Shown here in pieces: positions 1 through 11,518 of a DNA stretch of 64,000 bases; within the stretch, counting starts at the first letter, position 1, and the number at the start of each line of letters is the position of its first letter. Both the position numbers and the translations under genes were made by a program. The notes beneath the pieces were generated by a model. It was not told where the DNA came from and did not search any database. It was given only the letters and a program-made list of their open reading frames with translations. The stretch covers positions 19,736,068 through 19,800,067 of the forward strand of contig OY744612.1 of NCBI GenBank assembly GCA_963556255.1. The letters run 5' to 3'. This stretch comes from Allolobophora icterica (taxonomy: Eukaryota > Annelida > Clitellata > Crassiclitellata > Lumbricidae).

Positions 1-144
1 GAATTTAATCGATTAATCGAAACTAAATTTAGGAGATTAATCGATTAATATTTTAAACCAGTACCAGCTGTAGTAACTATGCATTTATTGAGCGCCTTCA
101 CATTACCTCTCTGAGTAGCAAAGTATAAGGTTTTTAAAGAGGTC

Positions 145-358
145 TTACGTGGCCTTGGCTTCTGCGTAGAAACCGGCGAATTCCTCGATGTCCAATTTCC
201 CGTTTCCATCCTTGTCGAACTTTTTCAGCAGCATAACGACCTTTCCAGCTGGGAAGTTGAAGGGAGGACTCTGAAGGATCGTTGACGCTTCGTCGAGCGA
301 AATGTATCCATTTCCATCGCGATCGTACTCCTTGAACTTCGGAACCATCTGAACTTTC
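145..358 (-). CDS. EF-hand calcium-binding protein, last coding exon
   Basis: Terminal exon with two complete EF-hand loops, DRDGNGYISLDE and DKDGNGKLDIEE. Both have Asp at positions 1 and 3, Gly at 6, a hydrophobic residue at 8 and Glu at 12, so both should bind Ca2+. The frame ends in ...AEAKAT and TAA at 145-147. An AATAAA signal lies at 84-89 on the minus strand, about 56 nt past the stop, as expected for a last exon. The acceptor I prefer is TTCGTAG just right of 358. It adds one base plus AAA GTT CAG before the Met-Val-Pro run, and is the only nearby AG that joins in frame to the upstream exon at 1097-1261. An AG nearer the Met would break the frame. Family is calmodulin/troponin-C-like; the exact paralogue cannot be told. 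Confidence is high for EF-hands and moderate for the exact boundary. Confidence 0.82.
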
Positions 359-1096
359 CTACGAACGACAAGGAACGAAGAAACGCTGCAGTTTAAAATC
401 TCTGCTTCGACACATCGGTTCTGATCCTGCTAGTTTTCCACTAGGAGTCTATGCATACCCCATATTCCCATAGGGAACCCGTGTATACCAAACCTGCACT
501 CCTTCAAAAAATTACTACGCTACTTCTTATTAAATCGTATTTTAATTAGCTAACCCTTATTTTCTTTTCCTTTTTCCTTTTGTTGCTATTTTCGTTGGTT
601 TACTTAATTGGTTGCTTTTGTTCAGTTTGTTGAGATTGTAGAGCGAACTTAGTTCAATCTCATTCTATTTCAGTATGTTGTACTGTGAAGTGATCAGCTG
701 GCCTAACCTCATTATCTCAACTTTGTTCAAAGTGTTTCAAGGCTTATCTTGTGTTGCCATCTTGATGTACTATTTATTTGCTATATATATAGGTGCCCTA
801 GTAGCGGGATTATTATCCCTTCTGGTCTTCCTTTGTTACCATTTATGATTACTGTACATCTTACAATTACTGTGCCTTGATAATGGTTAAATAAACTTGA
901 TTGATTGATTGACAACGGTGATGATTTATGATGATAATATGATGACGACGACGACGGTAACGATATGACCATAATGCTGATGACGATGATGCTGCTGATA
1001 TACAACACGACCATGCTGGAATGGTGCATTGTGGTGACGCGGACAACTACGACGGCGACAATGATGACGACGACGACGATGATGATGACAGCGTAC
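359..1096 (-). other. Intron between the two EF-hand exons
   Basis: AT-rich non-coding sequence with a trinucleotide patch (GAC/GAT, about 920-1090) that continues into the exon's 3' edge. No other gene signal seen. Confidence 0.5.
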
Positions 1097-1261
1097 GTTT
1101 CTTCGATCTTTCGACGGAACAGACTGAACTCGGTGGCGGAGAGTCGACCATCGTTGTTGTGATCGAAGCGTTTGACAAAGTGCAGAGCTCGGTCTTCCGG
1201 ATATTTCAGCTCCGTCCGCAGGATCTCAATCGCCTGCTCGAAACTTATGAACTCCTCGCCT
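1097..1261 (-). CDS. EF-hand calcium-binding protein, penultimate exon
   Basis: After a GGCTGCAG acceptor the exon reads GEEFISFEQAIEIL..., the end of one EF-hand loop and its exiting helix. It then has a full loop, DHNNDGRLSATE, with Asp/Asn/Asn at 1, 3 and 4-5, Gly at 6, Leu at 8 and Glu at 12. The proposed donor is AAC|GTACGC at 1097/1096. Joined to the exon at 145-358 it gives ...RRKIEETKVQMVPKFKEYD..., an uninterrupted linker between EF-hand pairs. The intron between them is about 740 bp and contains an ATG/ACG-rich microsatellite right after the donor. At least one more upstream exon must carry the start of the first loop; I could not find it in the repeats to the right. Known: paired EF-hands bind Ca2+ cooperatively. 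Inferred: these two exons belong to one gene. Confidence 0.72.
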
Positions 1262-2050
1262 CTGCAGCCAGCAACACACACGCTTGTAAGGTCAGAGGTT
1301 AAATAAATTCGTTATCTATAGAGGTGGTGGATCTCCAAATTTTTGCAAATCCAAAAACTAAGTCTATCTGGCGATATGCGATATTCGTTAATCGCTATTT
1401 GGCTAAAACATCAAATGTGTGAAAGACGAAGTACATTGTCGCTTTGTGTTAACAAGAAACACATTTGGTGGTGGGTCTCATAATTCAGATGCCGGATCTC
1501 AATCTGAGGTATCGGATCTCAGATCCGAATAAATTTGACCACTGGTAAAGGTTAAAGGTAATCTTGATCATAAACCATAAATTTCTACAGCGCCCAAAGA
1601 AAGTCGAATGGCTGACACCAGCATATTTAGAGGCACTCAGTGAAAACAAAATCGAAATGGATCAGACCATGGTCACTTAAGGTCAAACTAAAGTCAGGTC
1701 AGGTTCCGTTCCAGGTCAGGGTCAAAGAGTCAGGTAGGTAGACGGATACTGTAGATAGAGTTTAGAACTGGTGCTGCATGAGTGGAAAAAGGAAGATGAG
1801 GAATCCGGAGGTAAATCAGACACTACTGCGGCAAGAACTCAAGATCACATCATGGCTGATGTTAAGGCTCACTCACTGTGGCCTGCAATCGGAAGCCAGT
1901 GTTGCATCATGGGGAAATAAGACAGAGTATGAGTTTCAAACCTCCCTTCTTTCCTGGGGTAAAACAGAAAAGGAGAGCAGAAAGAAAGACAAATGCTAGC
2001 CGTTTGGATTCGAACTTAATCCTACTCCTAGTCTCCTACCCACCTCAGCA
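1262..2050. other. Intergenic or intronic, no gene seen
   Basis: No exon recognised. At 1679-1738 there is a cluster of AGGTCA-like hexamers, including AGGTCAGGGTCAA. Short open frames on the plus strand (1778-2132) show no domain. Confidence 0.4.
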
Positions 2051-2222
2051 GTTCCTCTGCTTCCTTCTCTCTCTGGTCTCTCTGACAACCGGACTCGGAT
2101 CTCCACTGGAAATCATTGGACAACCACTCTGACACGTCGCAGACTCGCAGCGCTCGTGAATAAGCTGGTGCCCTGCGCTCAACTTCTAGTAGCGCTTAAT
2201 AAATTTGGAGTTTACATTTATT
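2050..2222 (-). repeat. SINE-like repeat, family B
   Basis: Minus-strand copy of a dispersed repeat also seen at about 28375-28600, 38205-38275, 48165-48295, 55545-55760 and 57795-57955. Shared blocks are CGCTCGTGAATAAGC, CTGGTGCCCTGCGCT, the 'AGTAGCGCTT' step and 'TTGGAGTTTAC'. No tRNA-type promoter is obvious. It resembles the 'gcgct...aaat' tailed SINEs of invertebrates. Copies are old and diverged. Confidence 0.6.
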
Positions 2223-2263
2223 CACATTTCTGTGTGACTTTGAGCGCGTGAAAAATGTTTGTA

Positions 2264-2413
<150 letters not shown>

Positions 2414-2542
2414 GGCATAATAATTGGCATACCAGGGCACGATGTCAGGACTGCCCGGGATCGAGGACCGGCGGGCCTATCCTAGCTGGACCTAACTTTT
2501 CATGATAAATGTTCACTGAGTGACGCTCAGATGGCGCTTCAG

Positions 2543-2596
<54 letters not shown>

Positions 2597-3122
2597 TAAT
2601 AACATAGCTTCACTAACACTGCCCATGCATGGTCTGGTCCCTCAGCCGTACATGCGACCAGGATGGCAACTGTTGTTGCCTCGGTGGCTCAGCCTATAGG
2701 TCGAACAACCTCCTCTGTATACATACAGAGCGCGTGCATTTAATATGCGTCATGACCAGACATGGCCTCGGCCCATTTGTCTGGTGAAATTGGCAATTTC
2801 TGGTCAACTCTGAACCAACATGACAGCCGAGCCTGGTGCTACATAAATCGACCGGCGCTTCGATAAGTAGACCTTGGCGCCCACGTCCTCTGTTTTTTGT
2901 ATACTCGGAAAACTAATGGCTGGTAACAGAAGACGTTGATGCTTCCATAACGCCCGAAGAGATATAATATACCTTCTAAAAGGACCATGCTTATAATTGG
3001 CAAGATATTTTATTTAGCAATTTACTCATTTTAAAGTTTATTTATTTTAAATTTAATTTATTTTGTCGTTAATTTGCCTGTTCATACGATTTGTTTCTTT
3101 CAGTTATTATTGTAATTATAGT

Positions 3123-3127
<5 letters not shown>

Positions 3128-3169
<42 letters not shown>

Positions 3170-3183
3170 TAATAATAATAATA
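3128..3183. repeat. (AAT)n microsatellite
   Basis: Simple AAT array with one interruption, embedded in AT-rich DNA with no gene. Confidence 0.95.
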
Positions 3184-3311
3184 AAGATACCGAAAAAGCA
3201 GATTACAAAAAGACTTTGAAACAGGTAGCTGATCCATCAAAGTTAGGTAGCTGATCCTCCAAAGGATCGTGGGTAGAATTGGTTAACACTTTTCCAACCC
3301 CGACAACATCG

Positions 3312-3314
3312 TCG

Positions 3315-3372
<58 letters not shown>

Positions 3373-3410
3373 TATCATCATCATCATCATCATCATCATC
3401 ATCGTCGTCG

Positions 3411-3447
<37 letters not shown>

Positions 3448-3537
3448 TAGCATCAGCCAGCATCATCGTCGTCATCATCATCGTCATCATCATCATCATC
3501 ATCACTGTCATCATCATCATTATCATCATCATCACTG

Positions 3538-3572
<35 letters not shown>

Positions 3573-3632
3573 GTCATCGTCATCGTCATCATCATCATCA
3601 TCACCATCATCATTATCATCATCATCATCATA
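3312..3632. repeat. (ATC)n interrupted microsatellite
   Basis: Long TCA/ATC array with scattered CGT, CTG and TTA variants. Related smaller patches continue at 3945-4060. Apparent poly-Ser, poly-Ile and poly-Asp frames are repeat artefacts. Confidence 0.97.
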
Positions 3633-4829
3633 ACCCGCATAGTCAAATGCAATCGAATGCTATTATGACGCAAATCCAGTTCGAGAAAACTGAGAAGGTG
3701 CCTACGTGACTTTGGCCTTGAGTTCGAGGGCAACAGTTTTGATCTTGTTGAGGATTTCCATGGCAGTCGATTAACTGAGTCGAGTGAGAGAGAACAAACG
3801 AATACCCCGAACGAATCCACTCGACTCAGACGATGAGGACAGACAGCAAGGCCAACCAAACAATGAGGACAATGTCCTCGGATCTGTTCAGTAGTCGAAC
3901 ACCTTCAACACAAGTACACGTAAAATGAGGCTCGGTAAAAGTTTAAACATCAATATCATCATCATACTCATCACCATTAATATACATGTAATTACCATCA
4001 TAACAATCACCATCATTAGCATCATCACCATCACCATCATCATCGTGATCATCATCAGCAAAAACAGCCATCGAAGGTATTTTACCCCGTTCTACATATG
4101 GTTGTCAATAGGGGTAGTAAGCTGGACTGTCGACTCAGAAGTCTGGGCTTCAAATATGGGAAAGCTGAAATAGGAGCACGTTGATCTCACGCTATAGTAG
4201 AATCAAAGGCGAAAAAGTTAGCTATCCACCCAATTTCGTCAGCTGAGGCCAAGAAAATAAAGTCGCCGATGCTTCATAGCTATAGCTGCTTCTCGAAGCT
4301 AGCTCAAGAGGCTAATCTTCCTCAGTGTGAGAATTGTAGAATAAACACTGGGGGTTAGACTTTGATCCATGCGGAGTTGAATATTTTATCCGTATTTTAC
4401 AAACTGATGTCAACGAAATTTGAAAGCAGCTGATTTCAACGCTAGCAGTTTTCCAAGTCAGACTCGAATCAAAATCAATTCCTTTGTTGAGAAACTTCAA
4501 AAATGCAATAGAAAGCTTAAACTCCTTAAATTGATGACATCACCAAAGTAGTAGTGAGTGAGTAGACGAGGCGCTGGCTCACTATCCTCCCTTCGCGTAA
4601 TTTACCATTTATTATAATACACCATATAGACATTTCTTTTCTTTGTCAGAGACTCAGAGTAAAATAAAGCGAAATCACACTAGCGCAAGCTTGGGGGGCT
4701 GGAAACGAATCCCCTAGGTCTTCCTCTTGTGCTCTTTCCCTCCATTCTTTCCTCCACGATTGTTCTCAGTAGGGAATTCCCTTTCTCAGTATATGTGACC
4801 AACCTATTCCTCTGTCTCTGTCTTCGTTT

Positions 4830-4844
4830 GTCTGTCTGTCTGTA

Positions 4845-4902
<58 letters not shown>
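4830..4902. repeat. (TCTG)n microsatellite
   Basis: About 16 TCTG/TGTC units, nearly pure, in a pyrimidine-rich context. No gene. Confidence 0.97.
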
Positions 4903-4905
<3 letters not shown>

Positions 4906-5514
4906 TTCTCTAACAGTAGCCATAAGAGATCTCTCTCCGTTTCCATCCTATATACGCCAGACCCACTTCTTCCCAAAAGACTCCAAACTGCTGATATCTT
5001 CTTTTCTGATGGTCCGTGTTTCCGATCCGTAAAACACAACCACACTCTGTATCATTGTTTAACCACAATTCTTTAGGTTGTAATCAAGCTAAACTAAGGC
5101 AATGTTATTGCATGTTAGGGTCAGATCGAGTAAAACCAGGTCAGCAATGTGCGATTGGTGGCACTGGTATGAGAGATGAACCGGCTGCTATAGGAGCAAA
5201 ACTGTCTGGGCAAAGTGTTTACCATTGCCCCCTAAAAATAACCACCAAATGATATTTTACGATTGAGCAAAATACAATTCAATGCAATACAAAAGAATGT
5301 AATACAATACAATATACAACACAGTGCAATACAGTACAACACAATACACTGAAATACAATACAATACCAACATAATACGAGTATCAACAGAACGCAATGT
5401 CGATGACCATCGACAATTGCATTGTGTTGATATAGTCGTCTAAAACAGAAGCCTATATATTATCTTCCCTATCTTTCTGTCGTGTATGAAGTGCCTCGTC
5501 TCTATGTGCCCCTG

Positions 5515-6235
5515 TTTTCTTCGTCTCTGTCTGTTTCTGTTTGTCTCTGTCTGTCTCTGTGTGTCTGTGTGTGTGTGTCTGTCTCTCTGTATCTGCATGT
5601 CAGAGAGAGACAGCAGACACAGAGACAAACTTCTGTCTTTGCCTGTCTCTGTCTGTCTCCGTCTGTCTCTGTCTTTACTGTCTCTGTCTCCGTCATTGTC
5701 TGTCTCTATCCTTGTCTGTTTCTGTCTGTCTCCGTCTGTCTCTGTCTTTATCTCTGTCTCTGTCTGTCTTTCTGTCTCTGTCTCTGTCTGTCTCTGTATC
5801 TGTCTGTCTCTGTCTGTCTCTGTGTGTGTCTGTCTCTCTTTGTATCTATATGTCACAGTCTGCCTCTGTCTTTCTTTGTCTTTGCCTGTCTCTGTCTCTG
5901 TCTGTCTCTGGGTCTGTCTCTCTCTGCACCTGCATGTCTGTGTCTGTCTCTGGCTGTCTTTGGCTGTCTCTGTCTCTGTCTGCTCTGTCTTTGTCTGTCT
6001 CTGTCTGTCTCTGTCCGTCTCTGCATGTCTCTGTCCCTGTCTGTCTCTGTCTCCGTCATTGTCTGTCTCCATCCCTGTCTGTTTTTGTCTCTGTCTGTTT
6101 CTGTCTGTCTCCGTCTGTCTCTGTCTGTCTTTGTCTCTGCATGTCTCTGTCTGTCTGTGTGTGTCTGTCTGTCTTTGTCTCTGCATGTCTCTGTATCTCT
6201 GTCTGTCTGTCTCTGTCTGTCTCTGTCTCTGTGTG
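5515..6235. repeat. Degenerate GTCTCT/GTCTGTCT tandem region
   Basis: About 720 bp of CTGTCTCTGT-type tandem sequence. Blocks of roughly 300-350 bp look repeated: the motif 'CTCTGTCTCCGTCATTGTCT' occurs near 5683 and 6045. Long plus-strand frames rich in Ser, Leu, Val and Cys arise from the repeat alone. A related pyrimidine-rich tract continues to about 6690 and 6880-7150. Confidence 0.9.
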
Positions 6236-7149
6236 GTTGGACATAATGGCGTGATGTAGTGGAATTCGGAGACCAAGCGGTCGACGTTTTGTGGAAACGA
6301 GAATGAACGACGTCCATTACATCTTTCCTTGCAAACTCTATTTGTCTGTCTGTCTCTAACTGTGTTTCCTTATCTCACTGTCTCTGCCTCTGTTCCAGTT
6401 TGAGCCATATCACTCTCTTTCCTGTCTCTTCCTTTTTCCCTCCCCGTTTTGCTTTGTATCTCTCTCACTCTGTCCTTCCCTCTCTCTCGTCTATGTCTGT
6501 CTCTGTCTGTCTGTCCGTCTATGTCTCTCTCTCTCTGTGTCTCCCTGCGTCTGTTTCTGTCTCATTTCACTCTTGCGCTATCTCTTTTTCGTGTCCTGCA
6601 TAAACGAAGTTATCGTCATTCGACTACATTCATCTCTTCCCACGTATACGTCTCTGTATCTGTGTCTGTCCTGCTTCGTTTCTCTCCCTCTATGATATAA
6701 ACAAAGGTGCCTACAGTACAGTCGTGTGTGTGCCTATGTGTGTGTGTGCGCACTGGAAATGGCGTCCACCTCTTCCCCTGCTCTTCCCCTGCTCTTGCTC
6801 CTCCTATCGATCCTCATCATTGCAATTCCCTGCTGTGTTTTACAGCTTCTCCGTCAATCCGTCTTTCGTACACTAAACCACTAACCAGACTCCTATTCCC
6901 CCTCTTCCTCCTCCTTCTCCTCGTATCCCTCCACCCCGTTCTTCCCTTCTGCTTCTCCTTGGTGGCTTCGTCGTCTTCTCCTTCTTATATTCCTATTCCT
7001 TCGTTTTCCACATATTTGTTTCTTTTCCCCCTTTTCTTCTTCCTCGTCTTCTCTTCCACTGTCTCCTATTTCTTCCTCTCCTCCTCTTCTTCATGCTCCT
7101 TTTCCTTCTCCTCCTGTTCTTCCTCCTGCTCTATTTCCACTGTTTCATT

Positions 7150-7260
7150 CTACCCTTATCTATATCTGTCTGTCTGTCTGTCTGTCTGTCAATCTGTCTG
7201 TGAGATTGACAGACAGACAGAAAGACAGACAGACAGACAGACAGATATAGGTAAGGGTAG
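7150..7260. repeat. Near-perfect inverted repeat (hairpin) of TCTG units
   Basis: Left arm CTACCCTTATCTATATCTG... and right arm ...CAGATATAGGTAAGGGTAG are complementary over about 50 bp, with a very short centre around 7193-7203. Both arms are built mainly of GTCT/AGAC units. Confidence 0.88.
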
Positions 7261-7496
7261 AGAGTCTGTCAATCTGTCTGTCTGTCCGTCAATCTATCTG
7301 TCTATCTGTCAATCTATCTGTCTGTCTGTCAATCTATCTGTCTGTCTGTCTGTCAATCTGTCTGTCAGTCTCTCAATCTATCTGTCTGTCTGTTTGTCTG
7401 TCAATCTATCTGTCTGTCTGTCTGTCAGTCTGTCAGTCTATCTGTCAGCCTTTCTGTTAATCTCTCTGTCTGTCTGTCAATCTGTCTGTCTGGCTA
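7261..7496. repeat. TCTG/CAATC variant tandem array
   Basis: Continuation of the TCTG array with regular CAATC and CAGTC variants (GTCAATCTGTCTGTC). No gene. Confidence 0.9.
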
Positions 7497-7559
7497 TAAA
7501 TTTATATCCTATGATTAGGTGAGGTAAAGCAAGATGATCACACATTTCAGTAGTTCATT

Positions 7560-7730
7560 TAACAGCCCTGGGTTGAAGGAACTTCCTGCTGAGGCACATG
7601 CAACACAACAGTAATTCGCCAACGGACAACCTTCCCTCTGCAAGCACCAGGACTTCAACCAGAGACGCTGAGGTCAGAGGCAGAGTTCCTAATCTACCAC
7701 CGTGCTTCCGTCGCTCATAGCATAATTAAA
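7560..7730 (-). repeat. tRNA-like SINE remnant (tentative)
   Basis: On the minus strand it contains a B-box-like run close to 'GGTTGAAGTCCTGG' and an upstream 'CGGTGGTAGATTAGG' A-box-like run. Diverged, single copy here. Confidence 0.35.
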
Positions 7731-7750
7731 CAGGAAGAGGAACATACATT

Positions 7751-8085
7751 ATGCATACATGCGTATGTATGTGTACATGTATGTGTACATGTATGTGTAT
7801 GTATGTGTACACGTACGTGTATGTATGTGTACACTATACAGTATGTGTATGTATGTATGTGTACATGTATGTGTACATGTATGTGTACACGTACGTGTAT
7901 GTATGTGTACAGTATGTGTATGTATGTATGTGTACACGTACGTGTATGTATGTGTACAGTATGTGTATGTAAGTATGTGTACATGTATATGTATGTGTAC
8001 ACGTATGAGTATGTATGTGTACAGTATGTGTATGTATGTGTAGATGTATATGTATGTATGTGTAGATGTATGTGTATGTATGTGT
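7751..8085. repeat. (TATG)n array with TGTACATG/TGTACACGTACG steps
   Basis: Tetranucleotide array in which self-complementary TGTACA, ACGT and GTAC steps recur about every 30-45 bp, giving a higher-order pattern. No gene. Confidence 0.93.
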
Positions 8086-8314
8086 CAGAGACCATTCCGC
8101 CTTCTTGACTGAAGTGTAAGACCTATACAGCAAAACGTGGGCTCTCTTTGATAAGGCTCTTCTGCTATTATTGGTATTATTATTATCATTACTATTATTG
8201 TTATTATTGTTATTGCAGTGCTTGTTGTTGTTGTTAGCATTATCATTATTAATATCATTATTGTTATTACTATTATTGTCATCATCGTCGTCGTCGTCGT
8301 CATCATAGCGTATT

Positions 8315-8490
8315 CATAAAGTGCCACTATCTAATGACAAAGCATCAATCGATGGCGCTGAGCAATTGCGTGACTGAAGAACTTGCTAAAGATCCCTACA
8401 CATTAATCGTATCAGAGGAGATCCGAACTCCTACTCTCCGCGTTACGAGGCCAGTGCTCTAACCAATCGGCTGTGATGTCCCATATATCA
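8315..8490 (-). repeat. tRNA-derived SINE, diverged
   Basis: On the minus strand a tRNA-like head can be read: 'GATTGGTTAGAGCACTGG' (A box) and 'GAGTTCGGATCTCC' (B box). The tail contains the 'GAGCAATTGCGTGACTGAAG' and 'AAAGTGCCACTAT' blocks, counterparts of SINE family A. Confidence 0.6.
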
Positions 8491-8658
8491 TAGGACAGTT
8501 TAGTCTATTTTATAAAGCTTTCTGGTCTGTTTGATAAAGCTCTTCCAGATTTTTCATCAGGCATATTCATATATTTTATAATGCGTTTCGGCATCTCTAA
8601 TAAGGCATTTTGTTGTAAATAATAGGAGACTTTTATGAACCTCTTGAATCCGAGTAGA

Positions 8659-8780
8659 ATAAGAGGAGGAGGAGGAGGAGGAGGAGGAGGAGGAGGAGGA
8701 GGAGGAGGAGGAGGAGAAGAAGAAGGAGAAGAAGAAGAAGAAGAAGAAGAAGAAGAAGAAGAAGAAGAAGAAGAAGAAGA
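8659..8780. repeat. (GGA)n-(GAA)n polypurine microsatellite
   Basis: About 19 GGA units run directly into about 22 GAA units. One strand is pure purine for 120 bp. Confidence 0.97.
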
Positions 8781-8784
8781 GCAG

Positions 8785-9060
8785 TCCCTTAAGCTAGCCC
8801 TGAAGCAGCCATGGGCATGAAGTGCTAGGGACTTCATTTCATAACCCTCGTTATAAGAGGGCGGGTGTCCAGTCGTCTCCCTCGCAGTCTCATCTTCTCA
8901 CCGACAGCGTACGGTCAGTGTACTCATAATGGCTGAGTTGACTAGGGGGCGCAGGTGGAGCAGAAACCTCGAACCAAATTTCTGTCCTGGCGGGGATTTG
9001 AATCCCCGACTTATCGCTTGTCAGTCTAGCACGCTAACCACTGCACTATCGAGAACCGCC
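8785..9060 (-). repeat. tRNA-derived SINE, family C
   Basis: On the minus strand it reads AGTGGTTAGCGTGCTAGACTG and then GGGGATTCAAATCCCCGCC, a tRNA-like A box and B box. The same head and body ('CTCCCACCGACAGTGT', 'CCTTGCAGTCTG') recur at 58735-59033 and, diverged, at about 60400-60610 and 60955-61090. Confidence 0.65.
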
Positions 9061-9232
9061 TTGAATCCGAGCCTTGAATCCGAGCAATCCACTAAAACCA
9101 AATCAATCAACCGCTCACTCGATCAATCACTAATTCCAATCTTTCACTCGCAAAATACCAACATACGATTACTCAGGAAGAATTGCAAACTACACCATCA
9201 ATCTTACTTATCAACTTACTCAACGGTAAAAC

Positions 9233-9370
9233 TATTTAGTACGTCTGTTAGTTGTAACCAAGGTGCAGCCGTACGTACGGTACGTACGTTATTATTTTCT
9301 ATAACGTACGTACGGTACGCGTACGTTATTATGCCGTACGTTACCGTACGTTCACATTCTGTTCATGACG
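9233..9370. repeat. CGTACG-rich palindromic repeat, copy 1 (partial)
   Basis: Several CGTACGTACGG / ACGTACGGTACGCGTACG runs, each its own reverse complement or nearly so. Same family as 9483-9850, 15235-15425 and 17538-18275. Confidence 0.7.
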
Positions 9371-9482
9371 AAAATAAAATACATAACATTATGCACAAGA
9401 AAAGTTAATAGCGGTTGGTGATTGACGGTCGTAACCAATTTTAACAATTACATCAGGCTGTTCAATGATCTCTACTTTCAAA

Positions 9483-9850
9483 CTTTTAAATTCCAAATTG
9501 TTAATATTCTGTCTAATGTATAGGCCCCCTAGTGTGAAGAATATTAAGATTTTACGGCACACTTTCCAGGATGGTCAGTGTCAGTGGTCATTTTATTGGT
9601 AATACTCAATTTCGGTACCGTTCGTAAATAACTAGGCCTGCGTATTGGGCGACCAATACTGTAGAGCTAAACTGGTCATTTTTGACGTACGCGTACGGTA
9701 CGCGTAGCTTATAAGATTATAATAGTTATATTGAAGTTCTTTGTGAATGATCAGATAAATTTGTGGCATTTTTAACGTACACGAACGTTATTTTTTCGAT
9801 AACGTACGTACGGTTGCGTACGCTATTCCGGGAGGTAACGTACGGTCGCA
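9483..9850 (+). repeat. CGTACG-rich dispersed repeat, copy 2
   Basis: Shares with 17538-18275 the blocks 'AATATTCTGTCTAATGTATA', 'TTTACGGCACACTTT', 'GGATGGTCAGTG', 'TAGAGCTAAACTG', 'CAAGTTCTTTGTGAATGATC'-like, 'TTTTTTCGATAACGTACG' and 'GTAACGTACGGTCGCAC', in the same order. This copy lacks the small transposon found at 17614-17982 and so serves as an empty site. No coding capacity seen. Confidence 0.75.
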
Positions 9851-10317
9851 CTATGCCTGTAACTACAAGCAAATAACGGTGACCACTGAGCAAGTAAGTT
9901 AACTGACTGAACGTCACTGAAGAGTCTTAAACGGGCGCTATATTAATGCGGTATTACGATTACTTTGACAGCTCAACGTCGACGTAACGCCAGAAGTCTG
10001 AGACTATGTCATCGATCAATGTTCGGACGTCTGTGACTCTTGCGATGGGACTTCGGGGGTCACGCCCCCTCCAGCCATCAATCATCCCTCAGTGGATTAT
10101 GACGCGCTCCGGAACAGAAGGGGAGGGTTCATTATAATGAATTCAAACGGAGGTCAAAGGTGTCAAGGAACAACGTTTTTCACGTTGACACGTTTAGTCT
10201 GGTTGTATCTTGACAAATAAAATAATACTGACAAGTTCACGAAACTCATTATAATTACGCGTAACAACTCTGTATATATTAATAATATATAAACGAACAG
10301 AAAAGTCATCAAGTATC
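9851..10317. other. Sequence between repeat copy and inverted LINE, no gene
   Basis: No exon, tRNA or clear repeat end recognised. Contains short GC-rich and AT-rich stretches only. Confidence 0.4.
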
Positions 10318-11480
10318 TTCTTCTTTATGTTCTCTGCCCATTGGCAGGTTCGTATGACCAATGACGCCATCGTTCTCTGTCTTGTGCTCTTCTCTTCAGT
10401 CCACTGTATCCTTCTTCTTTTGTCATCATCCAGTCTAGCAGCATTGCCCTCGGTCTTCCTCGCGTCTTTCTCCCCTCCATCCTTCCCTCCATGATGTCTC
10501 TTAGCAGTGTCTCACTCCTTAGGATGTGCCCGATCCATTTCCTTTGTCGTCCGCGTATAGTACTTATGAGTGATCTTTGTTCTTCTACCATTTGCAGGAT
10601 TTCCTCGTTCGTCCTCCGTTCCACCCAGCTAACTCTCTCCATTCTGCGCCACACCCACATCTCGAAGGCCTCCAATCTTTTTATGTCGTCCTTCCTCATT
10701 GTCCATGTCTCGGAGCCGTACAGCACCACACTCCACACCAGTGTCTTCACCATTCTCTTCTTTAGATTCTTGCTTAAGGTTCCTCTCATCAGCTCTCCTC
10801 TTTTGTAAAATGCATCTTTTCCCATGGATATTCTTCTTTTTATTTCCTCGTGGCATCTTGCATCGTCTGTGATCACACTTCCTAGATAGCAAAACTTCTC
10901 CACCTGTTCTATTTCTTGTCCGTTTAGTGTGATCTTTATTGTTTGTGGTATTATACCGCTTCTCTTGTTTATCTTCATTACCTTTGTCTTCTTTACGTTT
11001 ATTTTCATTTCATATTCCAGTGATACCGTATTTAGACGATCCATCATCCTTTGTAAGCCCTCCTGGCTAGTTGCCAGCATCGCCTGGTCATCTGCAAATC
11101 TCAATGCCTTCACCCTTCTTCCTCCTACCTTTATCCCCTCCTCCATATCGTCTAGCGTTTCTCTTATGATCTCTTCTATATAGATGTTGAATAGGATTGG
11201 TGACAGTGGGCATCCTTGTCTTACCCCTCTTCCTATTTTTCCTGGTTCTGAGTACTCTCCATCAACTCTTATTTTCACTCTTTGTCCCATGTATAGATTA
11301 CCTATCAATCTTCTTTCTCTCCAATCCACCCCTTTTCTTCTCAGTATTCCCATTAGCTTTCTCCAGTCTACTCTGTCGAAAGCTTTTTCATAGTCGACGA
11401 AGCAGATATATATGTCTTGGTCATGTTGGATGCTTCTTTCTGCTATTATCCTCAATGCTGCTATCGCATCTCTTGTATGT
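10318..11480 (-). pseudogene. 5'-truncated RTE-like LINE, inverted 3' copy
   Basis: Minus-strand copy of the 3' third of the LINE at 11519-14721. It starts within the reverse-transcriptase domain just before [12 protein letters not shown] and runs to the same 3' end, '...GGGCAGAGAACATAAAGAAGAAG'. The frame is still open, with [20 protein letters not shown] and the C-terminal [13 protein letters not shown] region. The first few residues (MFTNTHT) are read from flanking DNA. By eye I find four base differences from the full-length copy (residue changes such as Ser/Asn after KI, Asp/Asn near the end), so the two are almost the same age. It lacks the endonuclease and cannot be autonomous. No clear target duplication is visible. 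Confidence 0.92.
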
Positions 11481-11506
11481 GTGTTTGTAAACAAAACAAA
11501 TGTAAC

Positions 11507-11518
11507 GCTCCTCTCATT
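11507..11518. repeat. Target-site duplication, left (LINE)
   Basis: GCTCCTCTCATT, repeated exactly at 14722-14733 on the other side of the LINE. Confidence 0.9.

Noticed and set aside
3700..3775. Short minus-strand peptide MEILNKIKTVALELKAKVT as an EF-hand paralogue tail
   Set aside because: No EF-hand loop and no good acceptor; similarity to the end of the real exon is too slight.
3203..3859. Asp- and Met-rich 218-residue ORF
   Set aside because: Translation of the ATC microsatellite and unrelated flanks.
5440..6317. Several ORFs of 150-280 residues in both strands
   Set aside because: All come from the GTCTCT/TCTG repeat region.
10325..11494. Independent 389-residue gene
   Set aside because: It is the truncated LINE copy; its first residues come from flanking DNA and it lacks the endonuclease.
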